A stretch of DNA of 64,000 bases from positions 124,001-188,000 of the forward strand of contig CM068548.1 of assembly GCA_035048495.1 (NCBI GenBank), read 5' to 3'. Positions within the stretch are counted from its first letter, which is position 1. Every line of letters begins with the position of its first letter. Of the stretch, positions 27,061 to 40,568 are shown piece after piece. Under the pieces are notes generated by a model, which was not told the origin of the DNA, did not search any database, and was given only the letters and a program-made list of their open reading frames with translations. A program made the translations under genes and the position numbers. Origin of the DNA: Euptelea pleiosperma. Lineage: Eukaryota > Streptophyta > Magnoliopsida > Ranunculales > Eupteleaceae.

Positions 27061-29004
27061 GGTCCGGTTGCGAGAAAGTCACTTGTTATAGGCTTCGGAA
27101 TGTAACACACAAACTGAGTCCAATTAGAGGCATTGACGCACGGATGGAGCAAACTTCTTCCGACCATCCCGAATCTTATTCCAACACTTCAAATGTGTTA
27201 GAACAATTCTAATATAAGATATTGAATCAAATTACGAGGTCCGGTTGTGAGAAAGTCACTTGTTATAGGCTTCGGAATGTAACACACGTACTGAGTCCAA
27301 TTAGAGACATTGACGAACGGATGGAGCAAACTTCTTCCGACAGTCCCGAATCCTATTCCAACACTTCAAATGTGTTAAAACAATTGTAATAGAAGATATT
27401 GAGTCAAATTACGAGGTCCGGTTGCGAGAAAGTCACTTGTTATAGGCTTCGGAATGTAACACACAAACTGAGTCAAATTAGAGACATTGACGCACGGATG
27501 GAGCAAACTTATTCCGATAGTCCCGAATCTTATTCCAACACATCAAATGTGTTAGAACAATTGTAATAGAAGATATTCAGTCAAATTACGAGGTCCGGTT
27601 GGGAGAAAGTCACTTGTTATAAGCTTCGAAATGTAACACACAAATTGAGTCCAATTAGAGACATTGACGAACGGATGGAGCAAACTTCTTCCGACAGTCC
27701 CGAATCTTATTCCAACACATCAAATGTGTTAGAACAATTGTAATAGAAGATATTGAGTCAAATTACGAGGTCCGGTTGCGAGAAAGTCACTTGTTATAGG
27801 CTTCGGAATGTAACACACAAACTGAGTCAAATTAGAGACATTGACGCACGGATGGAGCAAACTTATTCCGACAGTGCCCGAATCTTATTCCAACACTTCA
27901 AATGTGTTAAAACAATTGTAATAGAAGATATTGAGTCAAATTACGAGGTCCGTTGCGAGAAAGTCACTTGTTATAGGCTTCGGAATGTAACACACAAACT
28001 GAGTCCAATTAGAGACATTGACGCACGGATGGGGCAAACTTATTCCGATAGTCCCGAATCTTATTCCAACACTTCAAATGTGTTAAAACAATTGTAATAG
28101 AAGATATTGAGTCAAATTACGAGGTCCGGTTGCGAGAAAGTCACTTGTTATAGGCTTCGGAATGTAACACACAAACTGAGTCCAATTAGAGGCATTGACG
28201 CACGGATGGAGCAAACTTCTTCCGACAGTGCCCGAATCTTATTCCAACACATCAAATGTGTTGAACAATTCTAATAGAAGATATTGAGTCAAATTACGAG
28301 GTCCGGTTGCGAGAAAGTCACTTGTTATAGGCTTCGGAATGTAACACACAAACTGAGTCCAATTAGAGGCATTGACGCACGGATGGAGCAAACTTCTTCC
28401 GACCGTCCCGAATCTTATTCCAACACTTCAAATGTGTTAGAACAATTATAATAGAAGATATTGAGTCAAATTACGAGGTCCGGTTGCGAGAAAGTCACTT
28501 GTTATAGGCTTCGGAATGTAACACACAAACTGAGTCAAATTAGAGACATTGACGCACGGATGGAGCAAACTTATTCCGATAGTCCCGAATCTTATTCCAA
28601 CACTTCAAATGTGTTAAAACAATTGGAATAGAAGATATTGAGTCAAATTACGAGGTCCGGTTGCGAGAAAGTCACTTGTTATAGGCTTCGGAATGTAACA
28701 CACAGACTGAGTCAAATTAGAGACATTGACGCACGGATGGAGCAAACTTGTTCCGATAGTCCCGAATCTTATTCCAAAACTTCAAATGTGTTAAAACAAT
28801 TGGAATAGAAGATATTGAGTCAAATTACGAGGTCCGGTTGCGAGAAAGTCACTTGTTATAGGCTTCGGAATGTAACACACAAACTGAGTCAAATTAGAGA
28901 CATTGACGCACGGATGGAGCAAACTTGTTCCGACAGTCCCGAATCTTATTCCAACACTTCAAATGTGTTAAAACAATTGTAATAGAAGATATTGAGTTAA
29001 ATTA

Positions 29005-30385
29005 CGAGGTCCGGTTGTGAGAAAGTTACTTGTTATAGGCAGCGGAATGTAACACACAAACTGAGTCCAATTAGAGACATTGACGCACGGATGGAGCAAA
29101 CTTGTTCCGACAGTCCCGAATCTAATTCCAACACTTCAAATGTCTTAGAACAATTGTAATAGAAGATATTGAGTGAAATTATAAGGTCCGGTTGCGAAGA
29201 AGTCAGTATTTATAGGCTTAAGAATGTAACGCACAAACTGAGTACAATTAGAGACATTGACGAACGAATGGAGCAAACTTGTTCTGACAGTCCCGAATCT
29301 TCTTCCAACACTTCAAATGTGTTGAAAAAAGAATAATGGAATAGTTTGAGTAAAATTACGAGGTCCGGTTGTGAGAAAGTCACTTGTTATAGGCTTCGGA
29401 ATGTAACACACAAACTGAGTCAAATTAGAGACATTGACGCACGGATGGAGCAAACTTATTCCGACAGTCCCGACTCTAATTCCAACACTTCAAATGTGTT
29501 AAAACAATTGTAACAGAAGATATTGAGTCAAATTACGAGGTCCAATTGCAAGAAAGTCTCTTTTATATAGGCTTCGGAATGTAACACACAAACTGAGTCC
29601 AATTAGAGACATTGACGCACGGATGGAGCAAACTTCTTCCGACAGTACCGAATCGTATTCCAACACATCAAATGTGTTAAAACAATTGTAATAGAAGATA
29701 TTGAGTCAAATTACGAGGTCCGGTTGCGAGAAAGTCACTTGTTATAGGCTTCGGAATGTAACAGACAAACTGAGTCCAATTACATACATTGACGCATGGA
29801 TGGAGCAAACTTCTTCCGACAGTCCCGAATCTTATTCCAAAACATCAAATGTGTTAGAACAATTATAATAGAAGATATTGAGTCAAATTACGAGGTCCGG
29901 TTGCGAGAAAGTCACTTGTTATAAGCTTCGGAATGTAACACACAAACTGAGTCAAATTAGAGACATTGACGCACGGATGGAGCAAACATATTCCGATAGT
30001 CCCGAATCTCATTCCAACAGTTCAAATGTGTTAAAAAAATTGTAATAGAAGATATTGAGTCAAATTATGAGGTCCGGTTGCGAGAAAGTCACTTGTTATA
30101 GGCTTCGGAATGTAACACACAAACTAAGTCAAATTAGAGACATTGACGCACGGATGGAGCAAACTTGTTCCGACAGTCCCGAATCTTATTCCAACACTTC
30201 AAATGTGTTAAAACAATTGTAATAGAAGATATTGAGTTAAATTACGAGGTCCGGTTGCGAGAAAGTCACTTGTTATAGGCTTCGGAATGTAACACACATA
30301 CTGAGTCCAATTAGGGACATTGACGCACGGATGGAACAAACATCTTCCGACAGTCCTAAATCTTATTCCAACACTTCAAATGTCT
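29005..30385 (+). repeat. 27-monomer-spaced duplication, copy 1 (partner 33784-35164)
   Basis: AGCGGAATGT at 29041 and 33820 differ by 4,779 bp, exactly 27 x 177. The match begins at the GTTGTGAGAAAGTTACTTG variant and ends near AGTCCTAAATCTTATTCC, where copy 1 continues with GTCTTAAAACAATTG and copy 2 with GTGTTGAAAAAAG. Confidence 0.8.
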
Positions 30386-32399
30386 TAAAACAATTGTAAT
30401 AGAAGATATTGAGTCAAATTACGAGGTCCGGTTGCGAGAAAGTTAGTAATTATAGGCTTGGGAATGTAACACCCAAACTATGTCCAATTAGAGACATTGA
30501 CGAACGAATGGAGCAAACTTGTTCCGACAGTCCCGAATCTTCTTCCAACACTTCAAATGTGTTGAAAAAAGAATAATGGAATAGTTTGAGTAAAATTACG
30601 AGGTCCGGTTGCGAGAAAGTCACTTGTTATAGGCTTCGGAATGTAACACACAAACTCAGTCAAATTAGAGACATTGACGCACGGATGGAGCAAACTTATT
30701 CCGACAGTCCCGACTCTAATTCCAACACTTCAAATGTGTTAAAACAATTGTAATAGAAGATATTGAGTCAAATTACGAGGTCCGGTTGCGAGAAAGTCAC
30801 TTGTTATAGGCTTCGGAATGTAACAAACAAAATGAGTCCAATTAGAGGCATTTACGCACGGACGGAGCAAACTTCTTTCGACAGTCCCGAATCTTAATCC
30901 AACACTTCAAATGTAGTAGAACAATTGTAATAGAAGATATTGAGTCAAATTACAAGGTCCGGTTGTGAGAAAGTCACTTGTTATAGGCTTCGGAATGTAA
31001 CACACAAACTGAGTCCAATTACATACATAGACGCATGGATGGAGCAAACTTCTTCCGACAGTCCCGAATCTTATTCCAACACATCAAATGTGTTAGATCA
31101 ATTGTAATAGAAGATATTCAGTCAAATTATGAGGTCCGGTTGCGAGAAAGTCACTTGTTATAGGATTCGGAATGTAACACACAAACTGAGTCCAATTAGA
31201 GACATTGACGCATGGATGGAGCAAACTTCTTCCGACAGTCCCGAATCTAATTCCAACACTTCAAATGTGTTAAAACAATTGTAATAGAAGATATTGAGTC
31301 AAATTACGAGGTCCGGTTGCGAGAAAGTCACTTGTTATAGGCTTCGGAATGTAACACACAAACTGAGTCAAATTAGAGACATTGACGCACGGATGGAGCA
31401 AACTTCTTCCGACAGTCCCGAATCTAATTCCAACACTTCAAATGTGTTAAAACAATTGTAATAGAAGATATTGAGTTAAATTACGAGGTCCGGTTGCGAG
31501 AAAGTCACTTGTTATAGGCTTCGGAATGTAACACACATACTGAGTCCAATTAGAGACATTGACGCACGGATGGAACAAACATCTTCCGACAGTCCTGAAT
31601 CTTATTCCAACACTTCAAATGTGTTAAAACAATTATAATAGAAGATATTGAGTCAAATTACGAGGTCCGGTTGCGAGAAAGTCACTTGTTATAAGCTTCG
31701 GAATGTAACACACAAACTGAGTCAAATTAGAGACATTGACGCACGGATGGAGCAAACATATTCCGATAGTCCCGAATCTTATTCCAACAGTTCAAATGTG
31801 TTAAAACAATTGTAATAGAAGATATTGAGTCAAATTATGAGGTCCGGTTGCGAGAAAGTCACTTGTTATAGGCTTCGGAATGTAACACACAAACTGAGTC
31901 AAATTAGAGACATTGACGCACGGATGGAGCAAACTTGTTCCGACAGTCCCGAATCTTATTCCAACACTTCAAATGTGTTAAAACAATTGTAATAGAAGAT
32001 ATTGAGTTAAATTACGAGGTCCGGTTGCGAGAAAGTCACTTGTTATAGGCTTCGGAATGTAACACACATACTGAGTCCAATTAGGGACATTGACGCACGG
32101 ATGGAACAAACATCTTCCGACAGTCCTAAATCTTATTCCAACACTTCAAATGTCTTAAAACAATTGTAATAGAAGATATTGAGTCAAATTACGAGGTCCG
32201 GTTGCGAGAAAGTTAGTAATTATAGGCTTGGGAATGTAACACCCAAACTATGTCCAATTAGAGACATTGACGAACGAATGGAGCAAACTTGTTCCGACAG
32301 TCCCGAATCTTCTTCCAACACTTCAAATGTGTTGAAAAAAGAATAATGGAATAGTTTGAGTAAAATTACGAGGTCCGGTTGCGAGAAAGTCACTTGTTA

Positions 32400-35300
32400 T
32401 AGGCTTCGGAATGTAACACACAAACTCAGTCAAATTAGAGACATTGACGCACGGATGGAGCAAACTTATTCCGACAGTCCCGACTCTAATTCCAACACTT
32501 CAAATGTGTTAAAACAATTGTAATAGAAGATATTGAGTCAAATTACGAGGTCCAGTTGCAAGAAAGTCTCTTTTATATAGGCTTCGGAATGTAACACACA
32601 AACTGAGTCCAATTAGAGACATTGACGCACGGATGGAGCAAACTTCTTCCGACAGTACTGAATCTTATTCCAACACATCAAATGTGTTAGAACATTTGTA
32701 ATAGAAGATATTCAGTCAAATTACGAGGTCCGGTTGCGAGAAAGTCACTTGTTATAGGCTTCGGAATGTAACACACAAACTGAGTCCAATTACATACATT
32801 GACGCATGGATGGAGCAAACTTCTTCCGACAGTCCCGAATCTTATTCCAACACTTCAAATGTGTTAAAACAATTGTAATAGAAGATATTGAGTCAAATTA
32901 CGAGGTCCGGTTGCGAGAAAGTCACTTGTTATAGGCTTCGGAATGTAACACACAAACTGAGTCAAATTAGTGACATTGACGCACGGATGGAGCAACTTAA
33001 TCCGATAGTCCCGAATCTTATTCCAACACTTCAAATGTGTTAAAACAATTGGAATAGAAGATATTGAGTCAAATTACGAGGTCCGGTTGCGAGAAAGTCA
33101 CTTGTTATAGGCTTCGGAATGTAACACACAAACTGAGTCAAATTAGTGACATTGACGCACGGATGGAGCAAACTTGTTCCGATAGTCCCGAATCTTATTC
33201 CAACACTTCAAATGTGTTAAAACAATTGGAATAGAAGATATTGAGTCAAATTACGAGGTCCGGTTGCGAGAAAGTCACTTGTTATAGGCTTCGGAATGTA
33301 ACACACAAACTGAGTCAAATTAGAGACATTGACGCACGGATGGAGCAAACTTGTTCCGACAGTCCCGAATCTTATTCCAACACTTCAAATGTGTTAAAAC
33401 AATTGTAATAGAAGATATTGAGTTAAATTACGAGGTCCGGTTGCGAGAAAGTCACTTGTTATAGGCTTCGGAATGTAACACACATACTGAGTCCAATTAG
33501 AGACATTGACGCACGGATGGAACAAACATCTTCCGACAGTCCTGAATCTTATTCCAACACTTCAAATGTCTTAAAACAATTGTAATAGAAGATATTGAGT
33601 CAAATTACGAGGTCCGGTTGCGAGAAAGTCAGTAATTATAGGCTTAGGAATGTAACACCCAAACTATGTCCAATTAGAGACATTGACGAACGAATGGAGC
33701 AAACTTGTTCCGCCTGTCCCGAATCCTGTTCCAAGACTTCAAATGTGTTGAAGCAATAATAATGGAATAGTTGAGTAAAATTACGAGGTCCGGTTGTGAG
33801 AAAGTTACTTGTTATAGGCAGCGGAATGTAACACACAAACTGAGTCCAATTAGAGACATTGACGCACGGATGGAGCAAACTTGTTCCGACAGTCCCGAAT
33901 CTAATTCCAACACTTCAAATGTGTTAGAACAATTGTAATAGAAGATATTGAGTGAAATTATAAGGTCCGGTTGCGAAGAAGTCAGTATTTATAGGCTTAA
34001 GAATGTAACGCACAAACTGAGTACAATTAGAGACATTGACGAACGAATGGAGCAAACTTGTTCTGACAGTCCCGAATCTTCTTCCAACACTTCAAATGTG
34101 TTGAAAAAAGAATAATGGAATAGTTTGAGTAAAATTACGAGGTCCGGTTGTGAGAAAGTCACTTGTTATAGGCTTCGGAATGTAACACACAAACTGAGTC
34201 AAATTAGAGACATTGACGCACGGATGGAGAAAACTTATTCCGACAGTCCCGACTCTAATTCCAACACCTCAAATGTGTTAAAACAATTGTAATAGAAGAT
34301 ATTGAGTCAAATTACGAGGTCCAATTGCAAGAAAGTCTCTTTTATATAGGCTTCGGAATGTAACACACAAACTGAGTCCAATTAGAGACATTGACGCACG
34401 GATGGAGCAAACTTCTTCCGACAGTACCGAATCTTATTCCAACACATCAAATGTGTTAAAACAATTGTAATAGAAGATATTGAGTCAAATTACGAGGTCC
34501 GGTTGCGAGAAAGTCACTTGTTATAGGCTTCGGAATGTAACAGACAAACTGAGTCCAATTACATACATTGACGCATGGATGGAGCAAACTTCTTCCGACA
34601 GTCCCGAATCTTATTCCAAAACATCAAATGTGTTAGAACAATTATAATAGAAGATATTGAGTCAAATTACGAGGTCCGGTTGCGAGAAAGTCACTTGTTA
34701 TAAGCTTCGGAATGTAACACACAAACTGAGTCAAATTAGAGACATTGACGCACGGATGGAGCAAACATATTCCGATAGTCCCTAATCTCATTCCAACAGT
34801 TCAAATGTGTTAAAACAATTGTAATAGAAGATATTGAGTCAAATTATGAGGTCCGGTTGCGAGAAAGTCACTTGTTATAGGCTTCGGAATGTAACACACA
34901 AACTAAGTCAAATTAGAGACATTGACGCACGGATGGAGCAAACTTGTTCCGACAGTCCCGAATCTTATTCCAACACTTCAAATGTGTTAAAACAATTGTA
35001 ATAGAAGATATTGAGTTAAATTACGAGGTCCGGTTGCGAGAAAGTCACTTGTTATAGGCTTCGGAATGTAACACACATACTGAGTCCAATTAGGGACATT
35101 GACGCACGGATGGAACAAACATCTTCCGACAGTCCTAAATCTTATTCCAACACTTCAAATGTGTTGAAAAAAGAATAATGGAATAGTTTGAGTAAAATTA
35201 CGAGGTCCGGTTGCGAGAAAGTCACTTGTTATAGGCTTCGGAATGTAACACACAAACTCAGTCAAATTAGAGACATTGACGCACGGATGGAGCAAACTTA

Positions 35301-35611
35301 TTCCGACAGTCCCGACTCTAATTCCAACACTTCAAATGTGTTAAAACAATTGTAATAGAAGATATTGAGTCAAATTACGAGGTCCAATTGCAAGAAAGTC
35401 TCTTTTATATAGGCTTCGGAATGTAACACACAAACTGAGTCCAATTAGAGACATTGACGCACGGATGGAGCAAACTTCTTCCGACAGTACCGAATCTTAT
35501 TCCAACACATCAAATGTGTTAGAACATTTGTAATAGAAGATATTCAGTCAAATTACGAGGTCCGGTTGCGAGAAAGTCACTTGTTATAGGCTTCGGAATG
35601 TAACACACAAA
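32400..35611 (+). repeat. 28-monomer-spaced duplication, copy 1 (partner 37358-40568)
   Basis: Sequence from about 32400 to 35611 recurs at an offset of 4,958 bp (28 x 177 plus 2). The matching markers include GTAATTATAGGCTTAGG with CTATGTCC near 33635 and 38593, the AGCGGAATGT variant at 33820 and 38778, and GTTGAAAAAAG at 34100 and 39058. The match ends where copy 1 continues with ACTCAGTCAAATT and copy 2 with ACTGAGTCCAATTACATAC. Confidence 0.85.
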
Positions 35612-37357
35612 CTCAGTCAAATTAGAGACATTGACGCACGGATGGAGCAAACTTATTCCGACAGTCCCGACTCTAATTCCAACACTTCAAATGTGTTAAA
35701 ACAATTGTAATAGAAGATATTGAGTCAAATTACGAGGTCCAGTTGCAAGAAAGTCTCTTTTATATAGGCTTCGGAATGTAACACACAAACTGAGTCCAAT
35801 TAGAGACATTGACGCACGGATGGAGCAAACTTCTTCCGACAGTACTGAATCTTATTCCAACACATCAAATGTGTTAGAACATTTGTAATAGAAGATATTC
35901 AGTCAAATTACGAGGTCCGGTTGCGAGAAAGTCACTTGTTATAGGCTTCGGAATGTAACACACAAACTGAGTCCAATTACATACATTGACGCATGGATGG
36001 AGCAAACTTCTTCCGACAGTCCCGAATCTTATTCCAACACTTCAAATGTGTTAAAACAATTGTAATAGAAGATATTGAGTCAAATTACGAGGTCCGGTTG
36101 CGAGAAAGTCACTTGTTATAGGCTTCGGAATGTAACACACAAACTGAGTCAAATTAGTGACCTTGACGCACGGATGGAGCAACTTAATCCGATAGTCCCG
36201 AATCTTATTCCAACACTTCAAATGTGTTAAAACAATTGGAATAGAAGATATTGAGTCAAATTACGAGGTCCGGTTGCGAGAAAGTCACTTGTTATAGGCT
36301 TCGGAATGTAACACACAAACTGAGTCAAATTAGTGACATTGACGCACGGATGGAGCAAACTTGTTCCGATAGTCCCGAATCTTATTCCAACACTTCAAAT
36401 GTGTTAAAACAATTGGAATAGAAGATATTGAGTCAAATTACGAGGTCCGGTTGCGAGAAAGTCACTTGTTATAGGCTTCGGAATGTAACACACAAACTGA
36501 GTCAAATTAGAGACATTGACGCACGGATGGAGCAAACTTGTTCCGACAGTCCCGAATCTTATTCCAACACTTCAAATGTGTTAAAACAATTGTAATAGAA
36601 GATATTGAGTTAAATTACGAGGTCCGGTTGCGAGAAAGTCACTTGTTATAGGCTTCGGAATGTAACACACATACTGAGTCCAATTAGAGACATTGACGCA
36701 CGGATGGAACAAACATCTTCCGACAGTCCCGAATCTTATTCCAACACTTCAAATGTGTTAAAACAATTGTAATAGAAGATATTGAGTTAAATTACGAGGT
36801 CCGGTTGCGAGAAAGTCACTTGTTATAGGCTTCGGAATGTAACACACATACTGAGTCCAATTAGGGACATTGACGCACGGATGGAACAAACATCTTCCGA
36901 CAGTCCTAAATCTTATTCCAACACTTCAAATGTGTTGAAAAAAGAATAATGGAATAGTTTGAGTAAAATTACGAGGTCCGGTTGCGAGAAAGTCACTTGT
37001 TATAGGCTTCGGAATGTAACACACAAACTCAGTCAAATTAGAGACATTGACGCACGGATGGAGCAAACTTATTCCGACAGTCCCGACTCTAATTCCAACA
37101 CTTCAAATGTGTTAAAACAATTGTAATAGAAGATATTGAGTCAAATTACGAGGTCCAATTGCAAGAAAGTCTCTTTTATATAGGCTTCGGAATGTAACAC
37201 ACAAACTGAGTCCAATTAGAGACATTGACGCACGGATGGAGCAAACTTCTTCCGACAGTACCGAATCTTATTCCAACACATCAAATGTGTTAGAACATTT
37301 GTAATAGAAGATATTCAGTCAAATTACGAGGTCCGGTTGCGAGAAAGTCACTTGTTA

Positions 37358-40300
37358 TAGGCTTCGGAATGTAACACACAAACTCAGTCAAATTAGAGAC
37401 ATTGACGCACGGATGGAGCAAACTTATTCCGACAGTCCCGACTCTAATTCCAACACTTCAAATGTGTTAAAACAATTGTAATAGAAGATATTGAGTCAAA
37501 TTACGAGGTCCAGTTGCAAGAAAGTCTCTTTTATATAGGCTTCGGAATGTAACACACAAACTGAGTCCAATTAGAGACATTGACGCACGGATGGAGCAAA
37601 CTTCTTCCGACAGTACTGAATCTTATTCCAACACATCAAATGTGTTAGAACATTTGTAATAGAAGATATTCAGTCAAATTACGAGGTCCGGTTGCGAGAA
37701 AGTCACTTGTTATAGGCTTCGGAATGTAACACACAAACTGAGTCCAATTACATACATTGACGCATGGATGGAGCAAACTTCTTCCGACAGTCCCGAATCT
37801 TATTCCAACACTTCAAATGTGTTAAAACAATTGTAATAGAAGATATTGAGTCAAATTACGAGGTCCGGTTGCGAGAAAGTCACTTGTTATAGGCTTCGGA
37901 ATGTAACACACAAACTGAGTCAAATTAGTGACCTTGACGCACGGATGGAGCAACTTAATCCGATAGTCCCGAATCTTATTCCAACACTTCAAATGTGTTA
38001 AAACAATTGGAATAGAAGATATTGAGTCAAATTACGAGGTCCGGTTGCGAGAAAGTCACTTGTTATAGGCTTCGGAATGTAACACACAAACTGAGTCAAA
38101 TTAGTGACATTGACGCACGGATGGAGCAAACTTGTTCCGATAGTCCCGAATCTTATTCCAACACTTCAAATGTGTTAAAACAATTGGAATAGAAGATATT
38201 GAGTCAAATTACGAGGTCCGGTTGCGAGAAAGTCACTTGTTATAGGCTTCGGAATGTAACACACAAACTGAGTCAAATTAGAGACATTGACGCACGGATG
38301 GAGCAAACTTGTTCCGACAGTCCCGAATCTTATTCCAACACTTCAAATGTGTTAAAACAATTGTAATAGAAGATATTGAGTTAAATTACGAGGTCCGGTT
38401 GCGAGAAAGTCACTTGTTATAGGCTTCGGAATGTAACACACATACTGAGTCCAATTAGAGACATTGACGCACGGATGGAACAAACATCTTCCGACAGTCC
38501 TGAATCTTATTCCAACACTTCAAATGTCTTAAAACAATTGTAATAGAAGATATTGAGTCAAATTACGAGGTCCGGTTGCGAGAAAGTCAGTAATTATAGG
38601 CTTAGGAATGTAACACCCAAACTATGTCCAATTAGAGACATTGACGAACGAATGGAGCAAACTTGTTCCGCCTGTCCCGAATCCTGTTCCAAGACTTCAA
38701 ATGTGTTGAAGCAATAATAATGGAATAGTTGAGTAAAATTACGAGGTCCGGTTGTGAGAAAGTTACTTGTTATAGGCAGCGGAATGTAACACACAAACTG
38801 AGTCCAATTAGAGACATTGACGCACGGATGGAGCAAACTTGTTCCGACAGTCCCGAATCTAATTCCAACACTTCAAATGTGTTAGAACAATTGTAATAGA
38901 AGATATTGAGTGAAATTATAAGGTCCGGTTGCGAAGAAGTCAGTATTTATAGGCTTAAGAATGTAACGCACAAACTGAGTACAATTAGAGACATTGACGA
39001 ACGAATGGAGCAAACTTGTTCTGACAGTCCCGAATCTTCTTCCAACACTTCAAATGTGTTGAAAAAAGAATAATGGAATAGTTTGAGTAAAATTACGAGG
39101 TCCGGTTGTGAGAAAGTCACTTGTTATAGGCTTCGGAATGTAACACACAAACTGAGTCAAATTAGAGACATTGACGCACGGATGGAGAAAACTTATTCCG
39201 ACAGTCCCGACTCTAATTCCAACACCTCAAATGTGTTAAAACAATTGTAATAGAAGATATTGAGTCAAATTACGAGGTCCAATTGCAAGAAAGTCTCTTT
39301 TATATAGGCTTCGGAATGTAACACACAAACTGAGTCCAATTAGAGACATTGACGCACGGATGGAGCAAACTTCTTCCGACAGTACCGAATCTTATTCCAA
39401 CACATCAAATGTGTTAAAACAATTGTAATAGAAGATATTGAGTCAAATTACGAGGTCCGGTTGCGAGAAAGTCACTTGTTATAGGCTTCGGAATGTAACA
39501 GACAAACTGAGTCCAATTACATACATTGACGCATGGATGGAGCAAACTTCTTCCGACAGTCCCGAATCTTATTCCAAAACATCAAATGTGTTAGAACAAT
39601 TATAATAGAAGATATTGAGTCAAATTACGAGGTCCGGTTGCGAGAAAGTCACTTGTTATAAGCTTCGGAATGTAACACACAAACTGAGTCAAATTAGAGA
39701 CATTGACGCACGGATGGAGCAAACATATTCCGATAGTCCCTAATCTCATTCCAACAGTTCAAATGTGTTAAAACAATTGTAATAGAAGATATTGAGTCAA
39801 ATTATGAGGTCCGGTTGCGAGAAAGTCACTTGTTATAGGCTTCGGAATGTAACACACAAACTAAGTCAAATTAGAGACATTGACGCACGGATGGAGCAAA
39901 CTTGTTCCGACAGTCCCGAATCTTATTCCAACACTTCAAATGTGTTAAAACAATTGTAATAGAAGATATTGAGTTAAATTACGAGGTCCGGTTGCGAGAA
40001 AGTCACTTGTTATAGGCTTCGGAATGTAACACACATACTGAGTCCAATTAGGGACATTGACGCACGGATGGAACAAACATCTTCCGACAGTCCTAAATCT
40101 TATTCCAACACTTCAAATGTGTTGAAAAAAGAATAATGGAATAGTTTGAGTAAAATTACGAGGTCCGGTTGCGAGAAAGTCACTTGTTATAGGCTTCGGA
40201 ATGTAACACACAAACTCAGTCAAATTAGAGACATTGACGCACGGATGGAGCAAACTTATTCCGACAGTCCCGACTCTAATTCCAACACTTCAAATGTGTT

Positions 40301-40568
40301 AAAACAATTGTAATAGAAGATATTGAGTCAAATTACGAGGTCCAATTGCAAGAAAGTCTCTTTTATATAGGCTTCGGAATGTAACACACAAACTGAGTCC
40401 AATTAGAGACATTGACGCACGGATGGAGCAAACTTCTTCCGACAGTACCGAATCTTATTCCAACACATCAAATGTGTTAGAACATTTGTAATAGAAGATA
40501 TTCAGTCAAATTACGAGGTCCGGTTGCGAGAAAGTCACTTGTTATAGGCTTCGGAATGTAACACACAA
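37358..40568 (+). repeat. 28-monomer-spaced duplication, copy 2 (partner 32400-35611)
   Basis: Second copy of the preceding block. It is almost base-for-base the same; one visible difference is GACCTTGACGC here against GACATTGACGC in copy 1. The step between the two copies contains two tandem 10-monomer units (35161-36931 and 36932-38700). Confidence 0.85.
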